Of a DNA stretch of 64,000 bases, positions 1 through 11,540 are shown one piece after another. The notes beneath the pieces were generated by a model, which saw only the letters and a list, made by a program, of their open reading frames with translations, was not told where the DNA came from and made no database searches. The stretch is from assembly GCA_026075535.2 (NCBI GenBank), contig AP026547.1, positions 8,308,001 through 8,372,000 of the forward strand. The letters are read 5' to 3'. Position 1 is the stretch's first letter; every line of letters starts with the position of its first letter. Source of the stretch: Tricholoma matsutake (lineage: Eukaryota; Basidiomycota; Agaricomycetes; Agaricales; Tricholomataceae). The translations under genes were made by a program, and so were the position numbers.

Positions 1-193
1 TGAATTATTTTACTTCATCACACAGTTCTGGGTATATAGTTAGCACCCTCTGCAGGGAAACACCTTAGACTTTTCTCTTTGGTTTTCCCTTGCAAGGTGT
101 GTAGACATTTCTTTGTTCCATTAGTTTATCTAACTCTTTGGTTTTCCCTTGCAAGTATTGAGCTCAGGCTCTGATCATAAGGTTGCCCTTACA
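1..193 (+). mobile_element. Truncated LTR (R/U5 part) of a gypsy element related to the one at 36.8 kb
   Basis: The segment matches the distal half of the 36764-37189 / 42375-42800 LTR. It carries the same pair of internal sub-repeats (CTTTGG followed by TTTCCCTTGC, near 78-96 and 137-154) and the same end motif GGTTGCCCTTACA. It ends in CA at 193, as expected for an LTR, whereas both LTRs of the younger element end in TATA. It runs off the left edge, so solo LTR and element end cannot be told apart. It lies directly against hAT-like coding sequence, so it was probably inserted in that transposon. Confidence 0.6.
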
Positions 194-208
194 GTCACAC
201 CCTAGTGG

Positions 209-2010
209 AGGAGTGTCTATGGTAGTATCCTTGCTGAAGTTGCTGTGCACCCTGTTGTTTTGGGTCTGGAGGAAATGACAGGTAGGCAAGCTACTGCAGA
301 GAATCTAGTTGAGGTATTGGATGGATCTCTTCAAAGAAAGGGTATAAATTCCACTTCAGTTATAGCTGTATGCACAGACAACCCAACAACCATGTGGGCC
401 TTCCATTACATCTAGATACAAAAATATCTGTGGATTCTTGTATGTGATCACTATCCTGGTGATAGGTTGTCTCCTTGGCCTTTGAGCTGATTCACCATTA
501 CAACCACATTCTAATCACATCAGCTAACTCCTACAATGTCCCAGAAGCAGTGCAACCACTCTCTACCAAGTCTATCAATTGTGATATCATATCGACCACA
601 TCAAAACATCACCAGCAACATCGATCGTACTGAGAAACTACATTGCACAACTCTAGGACTACCTAGAAACATAAGAACCCTCTGAATGAACATTGAGTAT
701 CCCCGATCAACTTCGAACAACCATGATGGCGATAGACCATTGTCGACCATTGTCGAGCATTATCAATCGACATCGAGACACTACGAGTGACATTGGGCAC
801 TGCATTCGTTATCTAAATGGTGGAATACCATGTGCCAGGGAGTATTTAAACTTGTGCTCAAACCTGCTGATAGTAGGTCAGCCTCGTTCCAAGTCCCTAT
901 CGCATACAGAACCTGCTGGATGGATTATTGCGACACTTAGCATGGTTTATACACATAGGACAGTCTCCTTTTAGTTCTTTCCCTTTATTACTCCTTTGTC
1001 ATATGATATATCTTTTTCTTGTTCGGATTCCAGTCTCATTTTGGCCTCATGTTTTAACTCATATCTTTTGCCTCATGTTCCTACACATGTTTCTTATACC
1101 ATTTTAGGAAGTTTCTCTTAAAACATATAAAACTCTGTAGTATCTACTAGGGAATACAAGAAATTGTCTTCACATATCACCTCATATAAAGTTCTAAGAA
1201 TCCAATCTACCCTCTAAACAATCTAAACTTCTATGAGTTTTCTCGATCAATGAGAAACCTCTGCGACCATTGTCGTCCTCGATTGACTTTTGATTCTCTT
1301 ATCATTAGCATTAGTAACCACTCCAACACTTCCTAGCCATTGGCTATAACCTTTGTATACTAATGATCCACCAAAAAGTCCTTAGAATTCACACATTGAC
1401 CCTCGACGATAAACATCATTCATTATAGATCTCATTGATCCTCTTCAATATCGATCGATACTCCATCAGACTGTGCCAAACACCTTCCTCTCTTATAGAA
1501 CTACCTTTATGACTAGTACCAACTAGTTGTCTTCCCTTTGGTCAAACCACAAACATTCAGAACGCCTTGCATCCTTCCTCTGACTTGTGTAAATATCATC
1601 AGTTGCCTCATCAGCAGTTTTGGTGGTTTTCCTGGGTTGAGTATCATCACTGGTCCCATTCAATCAGACAAGTAGACTCACATGAAGCCTAGCCACTTGC
1701 ATGCTTTATACATGGCATCAACACCATTGTTGGAAAAATTGTTGCATATCCTGCAATGAAGACCACGATCCCAAAAAAAACATGCATCATATCCTTTTTT
1801 AGATCATCACATTATTGGGGTGGTCAGTTGGATGATGTTGCAAAAACCAAGAAAATCACTCATGCATTGAAGACAAACATGGAATCACACTTCTATGCCC
1901 TTGTTTTGCAGGCGATGAGTCCTAGTGAGAAACCCGTTGACACCAGGTGATGCAATCTGGCATTAACTGACTGGCTGACAAAAAATGACTCTGGGAGATA
2001 CCAGTTGATT
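209..2010 (+). pseudogene. hAT-superfamily transposase remnant, split by an insertion
   Basis: Two collinear pieces read as one hAT transposase. Piece 1 (209-439) contains VLGLEEMTGRQATAENL and the acidic core CTDNPTTMWAFHYI, with a stop TAG at 413-415, and continues to KYLWIL. Piece 2 (about 1696-2010) resumes with LACFIHGINTIVGK, then SFFRSSHYWGGQLDDVAK and ESHFYALVLQAM, which are typical of the fungal hAT region between the second catalytic Asp and the C-terminal dimerisation domain. A TGA at 1948-1950 and further decay end it. The N-terminal zinc finger and the C-terminal dimerisation domain are not visible. The assignment rests on recognised motif order, not on a search. Confidence 0.6.
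440..1695. other. Uncharacterised 1.26-kb insertion inside the hAT transposase
   Basis: The hAT reading frame stops being recognisable after KYLWIL (439) and resumes with LACFIHGI at 1696, leaving about 1256 bp in between. The insert is AT-rich and has no long open frame; the only ORF over 90 codons (693-974) resembles nothing I know. It begins near TGTATGTGATCACTATCC, which would suit a TG-starting LTR-like or non-autonomous element, but I could not find a matching inverted terminus or target duplication by eye. Confidence 0.4.
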
Positions 2011-2468
2011 TTTGTGAAGTACTTACTATCTATGTCTTTCTATGTACAATCCCAGTGGCTATCTTTGGCTACACAATTTCAAGTTGAACTTCAGTCTTCA
2101 GAGTCTTCCCATCACAGCCACACTATTTAGTTCTACATGTTCCCACATGTGATTTGCAAATCTTTCCCTCTTCCCATCATACAATCTCCAGGAATGTCAA
2201 CCACCTCATTGGACAATCATCAATGAGTGAACATGCCTAGTCTCTCAGGAGCTGTGACCTACCCAAAATCTTCAGCTTCTTGCAATTTGGGCCTCACATA
2301 CCATGTGGTTGTGATGGGGTCCAGCAAAGAAACACAGCAGTCTTAAGCTGGGTCTTCTTTGTATGTGGGATCCTTTTGTATTTCAAGTTTCTGATAACAA
2401 CCTTTTGGTGGATGTGCTTCACAGGGCCAAACTCAAAAATGAAACCTTCAACAGAAGGAACACATTAT

Positions 2469-2660
2469 TGTAAGCCTGCTTACATACACATCATTGACTC
2501 TTGTTTGTACATGGTTCAAGAACTGACCATATTAACCACATGTCATATAATTATTCCCTATTCTTCCTTTCCCCCATATATTCCACTTATGCTTTATGCT
2601 TGTATTATTGTCTACTCCTAATACCACGTTGTTGTCCTGTCACACTGGTGATTTGATGTG
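2469..2660 (+). repeat. 5' LTR of gypsy element G1 (right boundary uncertain)
   Basis: It starts TGTAAGCC and matches 8099-8285 up to CACTGGTGATTTGA. The two copies then part. The 5' copy continues with a segment that could belong to the LTR up to CCCCAACTACA near 2721, and a short shared AGGTTTCCA further on suggests the 3' copy has an internal deletion. The given end is therefore a minimum. Confidence 0.7.
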
Positions 2661-2792
2661 AGTGTTATATTGCTCTTTTCCCTTACTAGCCTTTTTTAGT
2701 GTTACCTATCCCCAACTACAGGGTAGGTTTCCACTTTTTTTTTTGACATCGACAATGCCTTGTTATTAGCCACATTGACATTGTCTATCTAG

Positions 2793-4829
2793 ATGACTAA
2801 ATGCCACTCGAACCAAACCCTGTCTCACCAGCCTTCAGTCAACACCTCCCTTACAATGCATAGTAGGGCAAGGAAGACAAACACTACAAACTCCCCCACT
2901 GCAAATGCCATGTTGATAAACTCACTCACACCCATTGATTCAATTGACATGCATACATCCACCTCTACTGCCCTTCTCATTGAAAAAGCCATGACTGCCA
3001 CTTCAGATGCACATACAGCCACCTCTCCTACCTCATCTTTCCCACCTGCATCCAGCCCTCCATCCTCACCTCCCTCACCTGCTAGACCACTTTGTAAACG
3101 AAGGTCTTCCTCCTCCTCTGATGAATATCGCATACTATTGTTGATGCCAAACATGTCCTCCACTGGCACAACTGCAGTATTGAGCCTCAACAATGGCAAA
3201 TGTCCTATGATATCTGCAGGTGCCATGACACCTGAACTCCTGCACAGATTTGAACACCATGCATGTGGATACTTACAGAACAAAGACAGCCTCAATGCTA
3301 AGGACTTCATTGATCATATCATCTACTCTTTTGAAGACCCTCTATTCTCTGACTGGTACCAGTCACAACAAGATCTCTTGTCTCCCCTTTCTTTCCTCAA
3401 ATTCATGTCTAAAGTCTGTGCATGCTGGCTGCCTAAATGATGGCAACAGGACCTCGGGCAGAAGGTTCATTCAACAAAACAGAACAAAACCCCATTCTTG
3501 GAGTTCGTCGATGCCTTGCACTGTGACAACCTCCTACTAAAAAATTCTCAATACCACCTGTCTCCTCCTCAACTCCACATGCAGATCAAATCCAACATCT
3601 CCCCAGAACTAGCTTCCGCATTTGACCAATGGAAAGACAATCACAATTCCGATGATGAGTCAGACAAAGAGAACGAGGGTTCAGGTGAGCCTGAGGATGA
3701 TGCTGCTGCAGCCATAGCCAAAGCGAGTACTACCACACTCAAAGCCAAAGCCAAACTACAGTCCTTCATCGATATGCTCACCAAACTCGATCAGAAGCTT
3801 ATTGAAGACTGCAACGCTAGATGTGATGCTGAGGATGTGGCATGCAGCCTAAAATGCTCGAGCTCTACAGTCGGATTGTCCAATTCCTCTCGCCATCCCC
3901 CACATACTTGCTCCCAACCCGCTACCTCATCCCATATGCAATTGACATCATCCTCGTCATCATTGTCATGTCCCCCAAATCTGACAGACCGTGAATGATT
4001 GTATCTGGAAAGCCACAGCAGGTGCAAGAAATGCTGCAGGTTTTATTTACCTGATGGACATCCTTGCGAGTTCCCAACTGGCGAAGGTTACATCAAATGC
4101 ATGATGGCTTCCATGAATGAAGCAAGGAAACATATCAAGTTAGCTCCACTGCCAATACCTCATGATGAACATTCATCAACTATTGCTTCTGTTTCTTCTC
4201 AACCTGCACAACCAATGATGGCTCCTCCAGTGTTGCCCATCACGGCAGTGTTGGGTATGTCTACTTACCCCATTGCGTCAGTCTGCCCACCCAATGATTC
4301 ATTGATTCTAGGTGGAGGGGATGGTGACCTGTCTCATGACTCCAATGACTTGGTAAGCACACACATACCTTTCTTTTTGCCCCACCTTGTGTGGAAATGC
4401 GCTATTGAAAGCCGTGATCCCTCCTCTATCTCTTGTATACCTGTTGAGGCTTTGATTGACCATGGCTCTGGTCCAGTTTTGATTGATCATGACCTTGTCT
4501 CTCACTTGCAATTGCCAGTTTGCTTACTTCACCAACCATTTCCTTTTTCCAGTGCATTTTTCAATGGCTCAAATACGACTCCTCAGATTTCACTTACCCA
4601 TTGGGTAAAACTCAAATTGCATGACTGTAATAATTGGTATTCTGCTCGTACTGTTCGCGCTCTTCTTGCACCTGGCTTGTGCCACCCGATAATCCTTGGA
4701 CTCCCTTTTCTGCATCATAATAATGTCACAGTAAATGTCCATGACAGTTCTGCAATAGATATGACTTCAAACTTTGACCTCCTACACCCTGTTGCCCCAC
4801 CTGTACATAAGCCTATTATAAAATTATGA
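2793..4829 (+). pseudogene. gag-protease region of gypsy element G1
   Basis: Three partly overlapping open stretches (2793-3440, 3498-3998, 3999-4829) form the gag and protease part. The first is Ser/Thr/Pro-rich and then holds a globular segment with HACGYLQNKD and FEDPLFSDWY. The third has a Cys/His cluster (CKKCCRFYLPDGHPC, near 4027-4071) in the place of a zinc knuckle. It is followed by a retropepsin-like domain in which the active-site motif reads ALIDHGSG instead of the usual LIDSGA-type motif. The altered Ser position and the frame breaks make function unlikely. Confidence 0.7.
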
Positions 4830-4839
4830 GAGGTTATTA

Positions 4840-7800
4840 CAACAAATATTGTGAACAGAAAACTTTTGCTAAATGAGCTGAAAGAGATCTGCACTGTGCG
4901 CTGACCATTAATAGATGCACGTTGTGAGCACATAAATGGCATCAATGTAATTGCTGCTATTTGTGGGCATATAGAACAACTAGGAGCTGTTGAACATATG
5001 GAAAAATTGAATGAACAGGTTCATGAAACATATGCAGACATGTTCAAACTGATCCCACATGTGGATGAAATGCCAGATACAGTGCAATGCAAAATTAAAT
5101 TAAAAAATGCAGATAAAACTGTCTCCACTCGGAGCTACTCATGCCCATGAAAGTTCTGCGAAGCTTGGAGTATTCTAATTCAATGACACTTAGAGGCCAG
5201 GCACATCCATTCATCCTCATCAGAACACGCTTCGCCTACTTTCCTGGTTCCTAAGGCTGATAATACTGTCCTCCCACATTGGGTAAACAACTACCATCAA
5301 CTTAACTCAAACACTATCACCAATTCTCATCCACTGCCTCGCATTGACAATATCCTTGCGGATGCTGGGTGTGGCAAAATATGGAGCAAACTGGACATGA
5401 CTGACAGTTTTTTCCACATGAAAATGGACCCTGAGAGCATCCATCTCACCACTGTCACGACACCTCTGGGCCTGTATGAGTGGGTTGTGATGCCTCAAGG
5501 ACTCCATAATTCTCCTCCCATCCATCAGCGACATGTTACTGCTTGTCTATGTCCTTTCCTAGAGATTTTTTGTCACATTTATCTTGATGACATTGTGATC
5601 TATTCAGACACTTTGGTGGAGCACAGTGAACACATCAAACAAGTTCTGAGTGTGCTGCACAGGGATCAACTGTACTGCAATCCAGAAAAATCAAAATTCT
5701 ATCTCACAGAGCTGGTCTTCCTGGGACACTGTATCTCTCAGGAGGGGATTGAAGTGTGCTTGTCCAAGGTGGACAAGATCCTGAATTGGCCTACACCAAA
5801 TTCTGCTACTGATGTAAGAAGCTTTCTAGGCTTGGTGCATTATATCGCCACTTTCCTACCTAACCTGGCAGAGCACACTATGACCCTTACACCTCTGACT
5901 ACAAAAGACTGCAAAAAGCACTTCCCTCCTTGGACATCCGAACACCAGTTCGCCTTCGAGGCAATCAAAAGTTTTGTAGTCAGCAGGGAGTGCCTTACAG
6001 TGATCAATCACATGAACCCTGGAGACAATAAGATCTTTGTTACATGCAATGCCAGCAATAAACACACTGGCATGGTGTTAAGCTGGGGCCCTACTTGGGA
6101 AAGTGCTTGTCCAGTAGTGTTTGATTCAATGCAACTTAATGATGCACAAAAGAACTACCCGGTGCACAAAAAGGAAATGCTAGCAATCATTCATGCTCTA
6201 AAGAAGTGGCGCTCTGACCTGCTGGGCTCACAATTCATTGTGTACACAGATCATAGAACTCTAGAAAACTTCAATACTCAGAAAGACTTATCACAGCAAC
6301 AAGCCCATTGGATGGAACACCTATCCCAATTTGACATGACTATTCACTACATTCGTGGTGAAGATAACACAGTAGCCAACACCCTTTCCCACCTACCTGA
6401 TGACCCATCTGAAGAGGTGTCCAGAGATGTGGATGTCACTGACTCACCTGTATGGTGGGACAACTGGTTGAAAATTGAAATGTCATGCAATGCAATTTTG
6501 ATGATCTCTGCAGATTAATCTTTCTTGCGTGACGTACACCTGGGTTACAAAGAAGATGATTTTTCCCAGAAACTCTCTGTAGCAGATAAAAGTATACCTG
6601 GGATCCAATTCAAAAACAGGCTATGGTTCATCAGTGACTGGCTCATGATCCCTCACTATGGCACACTCTGTGAGGATCTCTTCCAGCTGGCTCATGACAC
6701 ACTCAGCCACTTTAGGGCTGATAAGTCCTATGCAAGCATTCACAATTGTTACTATTGGCCAAACATGTGGAGGGATCTTGAGAATGCCTACGTCCCAGCT
6801 TGTCCTGATTGCCAGTGCAACAAAAGTTTGACTTCCAAACCAAAGGGACCACAAACCCACTGCCTATTCCTGAGAATAGAGGAGACTCAGTATGCCTGGA
6901 CTTTGTGGGTCCTTTACCTGAGGACAATGGTTATGACTGCATCCTGACTGTGACTGACTGACTGGGTTCGGATATCTGGCTGATTCCCACTCAGACTGAT
7001 ATTACTGCACCAGACTTGGCTTTGATTTTCTTCAATGAGTGGTACTGCAAGAATGGACTACCATTGGAACTGATCAGTGACCACAATAAGCTATTCATGT
7101 CCAAATTCTGGAAAGTGCTTCACAAATTGACAGGTGTACACCTGAGGATGTCAACTGCTTACCATCCGCAGACAGATGGGGCTAGCAAGCAAACAAACAA
7201 AACCTTGAATCAATGCATCTGTTTCCATGTCGAGTGAAACCAAATGGGGTGGGTACACACCTTACCTATCATCTGGTTCAACATGATGAACTCCATCAAT
7301 GTGTCCATGGGATACTCTGGTTTCCAGATTTGCATGGGATATTATTCCTCCCTTAGTCCCTGGCATCATTGGGGAACAAGGAACAGAACAGATGGCAGCT
7401 CTGGATATTATCTCGCAGATCAAGGCTGACATTGCCGATGCTAGAGACGCCTTGTTAGGTGCCAAAATACGCCTTCTATATGAACAAATCCTGAGGTGAT
7501 GAAGATGCTTACACTGTAGGCGATAGAGTCATGCTTGCGACTCTACACCAATGTCAAGAATACAAAGCTGGCAATAAATCTCATGTAGCCAAATTCTTCC
7601 CTTGATGGGATGGTCCCAACACTATAACAACAGTGTTCCCAGATACCTCCTCTTACACCCTGCACCTTCCTAACTCCCCTGACACTTTCCCAACTTTCCA
7701 TGCCTCGCTACTGAAGCGACATATCAAAAATGACATGACACTATTTCCTTCCTGAGAACATGAATGACCTGGACTGGTATTAACCAAAGATGGAATGGAA

Positions 7801-7974
7801 GAATACTGGATTGAGAAGATCGTTGATGAGAGAAGAAGTGGCTGCAGTTATCAATACCTAGTACAATGGGCTGGCTACACGGAAGACAATGACCTATGGC
7901 TTCCTCAATGCAAACTCATGGATTGCAAAGCACTGGATGTTTGGCAGTCTCATAAGGCAGAGGGGATGCAGTAG
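4840..7974 (+). pseudogene. pol region of gypsy G1: RT, RNase H, integrase, chromodomain
   Basis: The RT reads through WVNNYHQLN, WSKLDMTDSFF and the catalytic box IYLDDIVIYSD (about 5580-5612). RNase H follows with a TDHRTLENF motif. The integrase zinc domain carries HDTLSHFRADK and CPDCQC (6525-6950). The catalytic core has DFVGPLPED and LISDHNKLF, but the Glu motif reads TDGASKQTNK, so the third acid is Lys (AAG, 7187-7189). A chromodomain (YWIEKIVDER to VQWAGYTEDNDLW) spans 7801-7971 before TAG at 7972. Stops lie at 6516-6518, after 6944 and elsewhere. The element is dead. Confidence 0.85.
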
Positions 7975-8098
7975 CTTTTTCCCACTGGGTTTTTTAATGC
8001 ACCCATCGTTTGATTGATGATGAGTTGAATTTTTTATTTCAGAACTGCTTATCCTTACTTTTTCTTTTATTCCAGGCACTTTTCTAAGAGTGGGAGGG

Positions 8099-8285
8099 TG
8101 TAAGCCTGCTTATGTACACATCATTGACTCTTGTTTGTACACAGTTCAAGAACTGACCATATTAACCACATGTCATATTATTATTCCCCATTCTTCCATT
8201 CCCATATATTCCACTTACCCTTTACACTTGTATTATTGTCTACTCCTACTACCATGTCATTGTCCTGTCACACTGGTGATTTGAG
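8099..8285 (+). repeat. 3' LTR of gypsy element G1 (possibly internally deleted)
   Basis: The repeat follows GTGGGAGGG, a plausible polypurine tract, just downstream of the chromodomain stop codon. It aligns with the 5' LTR with scattered substitutions and a small indel near 8200. After CACTGGTGATTTGA it diverges, with only AGGTTTCCA shared further on. Confidence 0.72.
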
Positions 8286-8940
8286 GTTTCCAATTATAAA
8301 GTGTACACATCAGTTTTTCTTTACATACACCTATCTCCAAAGCCAACGAATCCAGATTCCTATTGATGTAAATTGACTTCCTCTGGAATGCCCTCACCTA
8401 TTTGCAAGCTGACACAACATTGTGTGTGGTGGAAGATGGAGGAGGTAAATATTGCCTTGCACAATTGAGTTGGTAATCCATGGTATGTTTTTCATTTATT
8501 CAATGTGCATACATCAGCTCACAGCTCACAATTTTGATTTAGAATGCAGTCCACTACTACCACCCCATCACTGCACTTGAATCTCCCGCTCAGAAGTCAT
8601 CCTATGCCCTGAGTCCAATTCCCTCTGAAGGATATTCACAAAGTTCAGCTATCCAGATGTAAACGATGAGAGGTGATAGAACTTGATGCTCAGAATTTCA
8701 GGTATGTCACAGATTTATTCCTATTCCCGTGTGTCCATGAAAAGTTTTGAAAACTACCCCACAAATGAATGAATGCAAAGCATGGGGCCCAAACAACACT
8801 CTTTCATCATTTTGGCCATAGGGTACATTCTTTACAACTGAGTTCTTTCCTTCACTAACTAACTAACTTACAAAATCTTTGATGTTCATTTTTAGGTTCT
8901 TTTATCTTGATAACAATGTTGACATATTCAAGCCCTAACA
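8286..8940. other. Non-coding filler, nothing recognised
   Basis: AT-rich sequence following the G1 3' LTR, with stops in all frames. I see no repeat of it elsewhere in the window and no RNA-gene-like folding that I could support. Confidence 0.4.
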
Positions 8941-8944
8941 GTAC

Positions 8945-9240
8945 CCAACCCATGCCCTATACCACCACTGCAAGCCGCTGCTCACAGGGTGGCAATGGGG
9001 TCCATTTCTTGACCACGACAACCACAGCCAATGCCTAGAACCTACCCCACACCACCAGTGCAAGCATCTGCTCACAGGGTGGCAATGGGTCCCATTTCTG
9101 GACAACAATGCAATAACAACAACAACAATGATGACATGGCACCACCCATGACAATGGTAGCTGACTATGCCACTGTCACACCCAATGCCACATCATACAG
9201 CACCACCACCCCACCTGCAAGCCACTGTTTGTAGGGAGAG
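8945..9240. repeat. Three divergent copies of a GC-rich repeat
   Basis: A motif of the form CCACCACTGCAAGCCGCTGC TCACAGGGTGGCAATGG occurs near 8965, again near 9050 and in weaker form near 9208. The same unit occurs in reverse orientation at 42865-43090. The copies sit in CAA/CAACAA-rich low-complexity sequence that extends to about 9560, including G-runs and a T-run at 9516-9549. Short ORFs here are simple-repeat artefacts. Confidence 0.5.
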
Positions 9241-9942
9241 ATGATGGTGCCAATGACGATGGAGCTGAGGACAACAACAACAATGAACAACAATGCCAAT
9301 CGATGCCAATGCAGATGAACACCAGCAAATGCCAATGCCAATGCCAGCAAATGGCAGGGAGTTCATCAAGGACAGTGGGGAACACAAACAAACAGGGGGG
9401 GGGTGGACAAAAAGTGGGGGGACAACAGGGACAATGGGGACAACAAATGGGGGGATGACACCATGGCACCAACAAGCACAACAACCCTACTCTCGCTACA
9501 AATGCGATGGAGTCATTTTTTTTTGTTTTTCTCATTTTTTTTTTTTTTGTCCTATTAACAACCTGTCACTGCCATGAGCACCTGCTCGTGGTGTCTTTTA
9601 ATTAGTTTTATTTAATACAATACAAATTTTAGTTTAGAGATGAAAATAGCATGGTCTTTTGGATGCAACCAGACTGACTGGGACCAGTTGTACCTGGTCT
9701 GATTGTGGTACCTCTAAGTTGGGTGCTGGCTGTGACCGGTTGCAGTTGCCAGTTGCCAGTTGCCCATTTTGGGGTCAAAAAACCAGACCAAACTGGACCT
9801 TAAAACACTAGAACTGGAGCAGCTGGGCATGGAGGTGTTGCTAAAGTTGATGGAGGTCCAACTGCCAAGGTCCTGATTGTCACACTGGGAGTTCATGATG
9901 CTCTCCACCTTCTCAGATCATTGTTTCTTCTTGGCAGGCTGA

Positions 9943-10665
9943 TCATGCAAAGTTGTGGAAGGTCCAAGCCATTTTGTACCACTGCCGCCAACCTTGCTTG
10001 ATTGCAACAATGGGATGGAAGTGTTCACCTAGATGGTCAGCTGGTAACCATGGAGATACATCAGGCATCAGAATGTATACAGATAATGGCTTATGTGGGG
10101 GAATAGAGCCTGTTATACTCATTGCATCATCATCCTTTTCCTTTTTCATCTTTTTCCGCTTGTCCTTTTCCTTCTTCTTCTTATTCAAGCGGGAGCTGGA
10201 AGGTACATTGTCACTTTGAGGTGCATCGTCACTAGAGTTGTTGGCAATGGAGTCATGTGTAGCAAGGAGGGTGTTGTTCCAGACATGTTTGGCTTTCCAG
10301 TTTGGTGCACACAGCGCCACCAGCAGCTGCATCTTTTTGAGTTTCCAGATTGCCTCCATCCAAGCAGCCACATGGTACATTCTGAAGTAAGTTTTCAATT
10401 TTGTGATGTTGTTGCCTTGGGACTTCAGGCAGGAATCCCGAGGTCAGGGGAGTTGCCTGAGTTCATGGCAGATCAGTTGTGCTGATGTCTTGATGTTCCT
10501 CCATTCAGCTTTGGTTGCCAGTGAGCCATCGGGATGGCAAATGCACCTGTTGATCTGGGGACATGACTGATTTGATTGTTTGACATTGACAAGCAGGTTG
10601 TTTAGCAATCCTCCAGATGCCAGAGAACCTCTTCTGGGCATGTGGGAGGTCATGTAGCTGATCAA
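9943..10665 (-). pseudogene. Orphan lysine-rich ORF with one in-frame stop
   Basis: Reading the minus strand, 10665-10444 and 10398-9943 are in the same frame and are joined through a single stop (after CHELRQLP). Together they form a 241-codon reading frame. The first part contains CHPDGSLATKAEWRNIK. The second contains TYFRMYHVAAWMEAIWKLKK and LLVALCAPNWKAKHVWNN, then a Lys-rich tract (KKKKEKDKRKKMKKEKDDD) and an acidic Ser-rich segment. The WKA-H-NNTLLA pattern resembles uncharacterised proteins seen beside transposons in mushroom genomes, from memory only. No catalytic motif is visible. It may be an accessory ORF of the neighbouring DNA transposon or an unrelated gene remnant. Confidence 0.4.
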
Positions 10666-11540
10666 ATGGTGGTGTCACAAGCAGTGTGATGTTGCGAAAT
10701 TGAATCTCTTGGTGTGAGGGACACAGCAGGGGAGATAGTAAATGGGGTGGGTGGGCTAGAGTACATGGCCAGAGCCTTGTTTGAAGCTCACCTACACCTA
10801 GTAAATGTCAGTTAGATCCAAAACCAATTTTGAGTTGATCTCAAATCAGAATCAAGTCAACTTTGAAATCAAATTGGTTGCATGTGATACGGGATCGGAC
10901 TCCAGCTGAGCTTGAAATGGTTAAATCATGCGTTCAACTCCAATCTGCTGGCACGATGATTCAACAAGATCTCAGCCTGACTTCAACATTGATTCCACCA
11001 TGCAGGACTGTACCGACGTGGAAAGCCCAGTCTTCAAAGCTTCATCTTTCAGCTGTTATATCTGCACTGTCCCTAGTAAAATTTCATACTTGTTGATCAC
11101 AGCAATGGAAAAAATATTCTCCTGCCTTTTGTGCCTCCACTCAATGACCACCTACTTGTTGTATTTCCAATGCTGACTTAAATGAATATTAACAGATCAC
11201 ATTGCTGTATCTCCAGTATCTTAGCCTTTGCAGTGGTTTTCTCATCCTGGTTATTGAACTGCCAATGTCTACTCCTTCATTCCAAAATCCAATTGGTGAT
11301 ACTGCCTCAATCTTACTGGTGCTCTGACTGATATTTCGTGTCATTCAGTATGGCAAGCAGGTAGTGGCCCGAATAAATCTAGGTGGATCTGCCAAGTGTG
11401 TAAGGACAACATCTGGTGTGATCTCTACAGTGCCCTTCGACACAAAACTGGACAGTCTCATCAGCAAAATATGCATCACTTCCTTTTCACGAGAAGTGAA
11501 TGTATGCCCAGACCGTCTTCTCCTACACATGATGAAGTGA
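10666..11540. other. Left flank of the Plavaka-like transposon
   Basis: No credible coding sequence. A short imperfect palindrome is present at about 10820-10885 (AACCAATTTTGAGTTGA with the reverse form AAATTGGTT), which may belong to the transposon end. I could not match it convincingly to the right side near 17.7 kb. Confidence 0.3.

Larger units (their letters stand above)
2469..8285 (+). mobile_element. Degenerate Ty3/gypsy chromovirus (element G1)
   Basis: Direct repeats starting TGTAAGCCTGCTTA at 2469 and 8099 act as LTRs. Over about 187 bp they differ at roughly 16 positions, so the insertion is old. Between them lie, in order, gag-like sequence, a zinc-binding segment, aspartic protease, reverse transcriptase, RNase H, integrase and a C-terminal chromodomain, which is the chromovirus order. 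Many stops and frameshifts break the frame, so it cannot move by itself. No target-site duplication was found because the outer LTR ends are uncertain. Confidence 0.88.

Noticed and set aside
2825..3310. 161-codon minus-strand ORF over the G1 gag region
   Set aside because: Shadow frame of the gag-like ORF on the plus strand, with low-complexity Glu/Gly content produced by the complementary Ser/Pro codons.
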